Below, in pieces: positions 60,012-60,086 of a DNA stretch of 60,086 nt (within the stretch, counting starts at the first letter, position 1; each line of letters begins with the position of its first letter). Source of the DNA: an uncultured Porphyromonas sp. GTDB lineage: Bacteria > Bacteroidota > Bacteroidia > Bacteroidales > Porphyromonadaceae. The translations under genes were made by a program, and so were the position numbers. The stretch spans positions 1 through 60,086 of the forward strand of contig UQBE01000008.1 in assembly GCA_900539155.1 (NCBI GenBank), written 5' to 3'. The notes beneath the pieces are model-generated. The model made no database searches, had not been told where the DNA came from, and saw nothing but the letters and a program-made list of their open reading frames with translations.

Positions 60012-60086
60012 GCTAATCTCTAACTTCTAACCTCTAATTACCCTCCTTTCTCGAATATCCACGTGGGAAATCTCAAATCCCCACGT
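60012..60086 (+). repeat. Heptamer tract and CACGTG array, copy 6 (truncated by window end)
   Basis: CTAATCT/CTAACTT/CTAACCT heptamers (60012-60041) lead into CCACGTGG at 60059 and a cut site at 60081, again 22 bp apart. Orientation matches copies 4 and 5. The array continues outside the window. Confidence 0.9.

Overview
The window looks like a chromosomal segment of a Porphyromonas-type member of the Bacteroidetes. The supporting evidence is a PorU type IX secretion sortase, a type IX plug protein (DUF5103), an Mfa/FimA-type lipoprotein fimbria locus, BspA-type leucine-rich repeat proteins, a short RpoD of 288 residues, TAnnTTTG promoter boxes, and a methylmalonyl-CoA mutase pair. The species cannot be fixed from this sequence alone. 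I saw no tRNA, rRNA, CRISPR array or autonomous transposase gene.

Layout. 220-7463 (minus) is a complete phosphate operon, pstS-pstC-pstA-pstB-phoU-phoB-phoR, with a PhoB-type direct-repeat box in front of pstS. 8104-12399 (minus) holds a His-rich DsbD-like permease and porU. 12725-15243 (plus) is rsmA and a secreted alkaline phosphatase, followed by a convergent EamA transporter and rpoD (minus). A BIG2-domain lipoprotein (plus) and mutS (minus) come next. 22007-27368 (plus) is a TonB-dependent receptor, the type IX plug protein and a GH3-family enzyme. 27746-34149 (minus) is a housekeeping run: yajC-ybbR-coaE-DUF4271-hemD-rnpA/yidD fusion-tatD-J-domain protein-HIRAN protein. 34384-38626 (minus) encodes two secreted LRR proteins. 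39480-49088 (minus) is a seven-gene fimbrial operon, preceded on the same strand by a hybrid two-component AraC regulator (49925-52792). 53101-59804 (plus) holds a YidE/AspT transporter, lptB, and mutA-mutB.

The most unusual content is intergenic. A 160-bp array of six CCACGTGG palindromes, spaced 22-22-64-22-22 bp start to start, occurs four times complete and twice truncated at the window edges, always between genes. It sits inside a composite repeat of about 460 bp that also carries 7-bp and 9-bp minisatellites, a hairpin tail and a 93-96-bp module with terminal inverted repeats. A separate 175-bp MITE-like element (ends GAGACTGTTGCA) occurs in two full copies, one with a clean 5-bp target duplication, plus several remnants including a 27-bp one. 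Copies of the CACGTG array bracket the pst-pho operon in inverted orientation and the fimbrial locus in direct orientation.

Regulation can be read at two loci. The pstS promoter has three 7-bp half-sites at 11-bp period. The fimbrial operon promoter has three TGTCCGNNATTGATA direct repeats 21 and 33 bp apart just upstream of a TAATTTTG box, which is the layout expected for an AraC-type activator; the adjacent hybrid regulator is the obvious candidate. All functional calls rest on reading motifs and family resemblance by eye; no database search was run.
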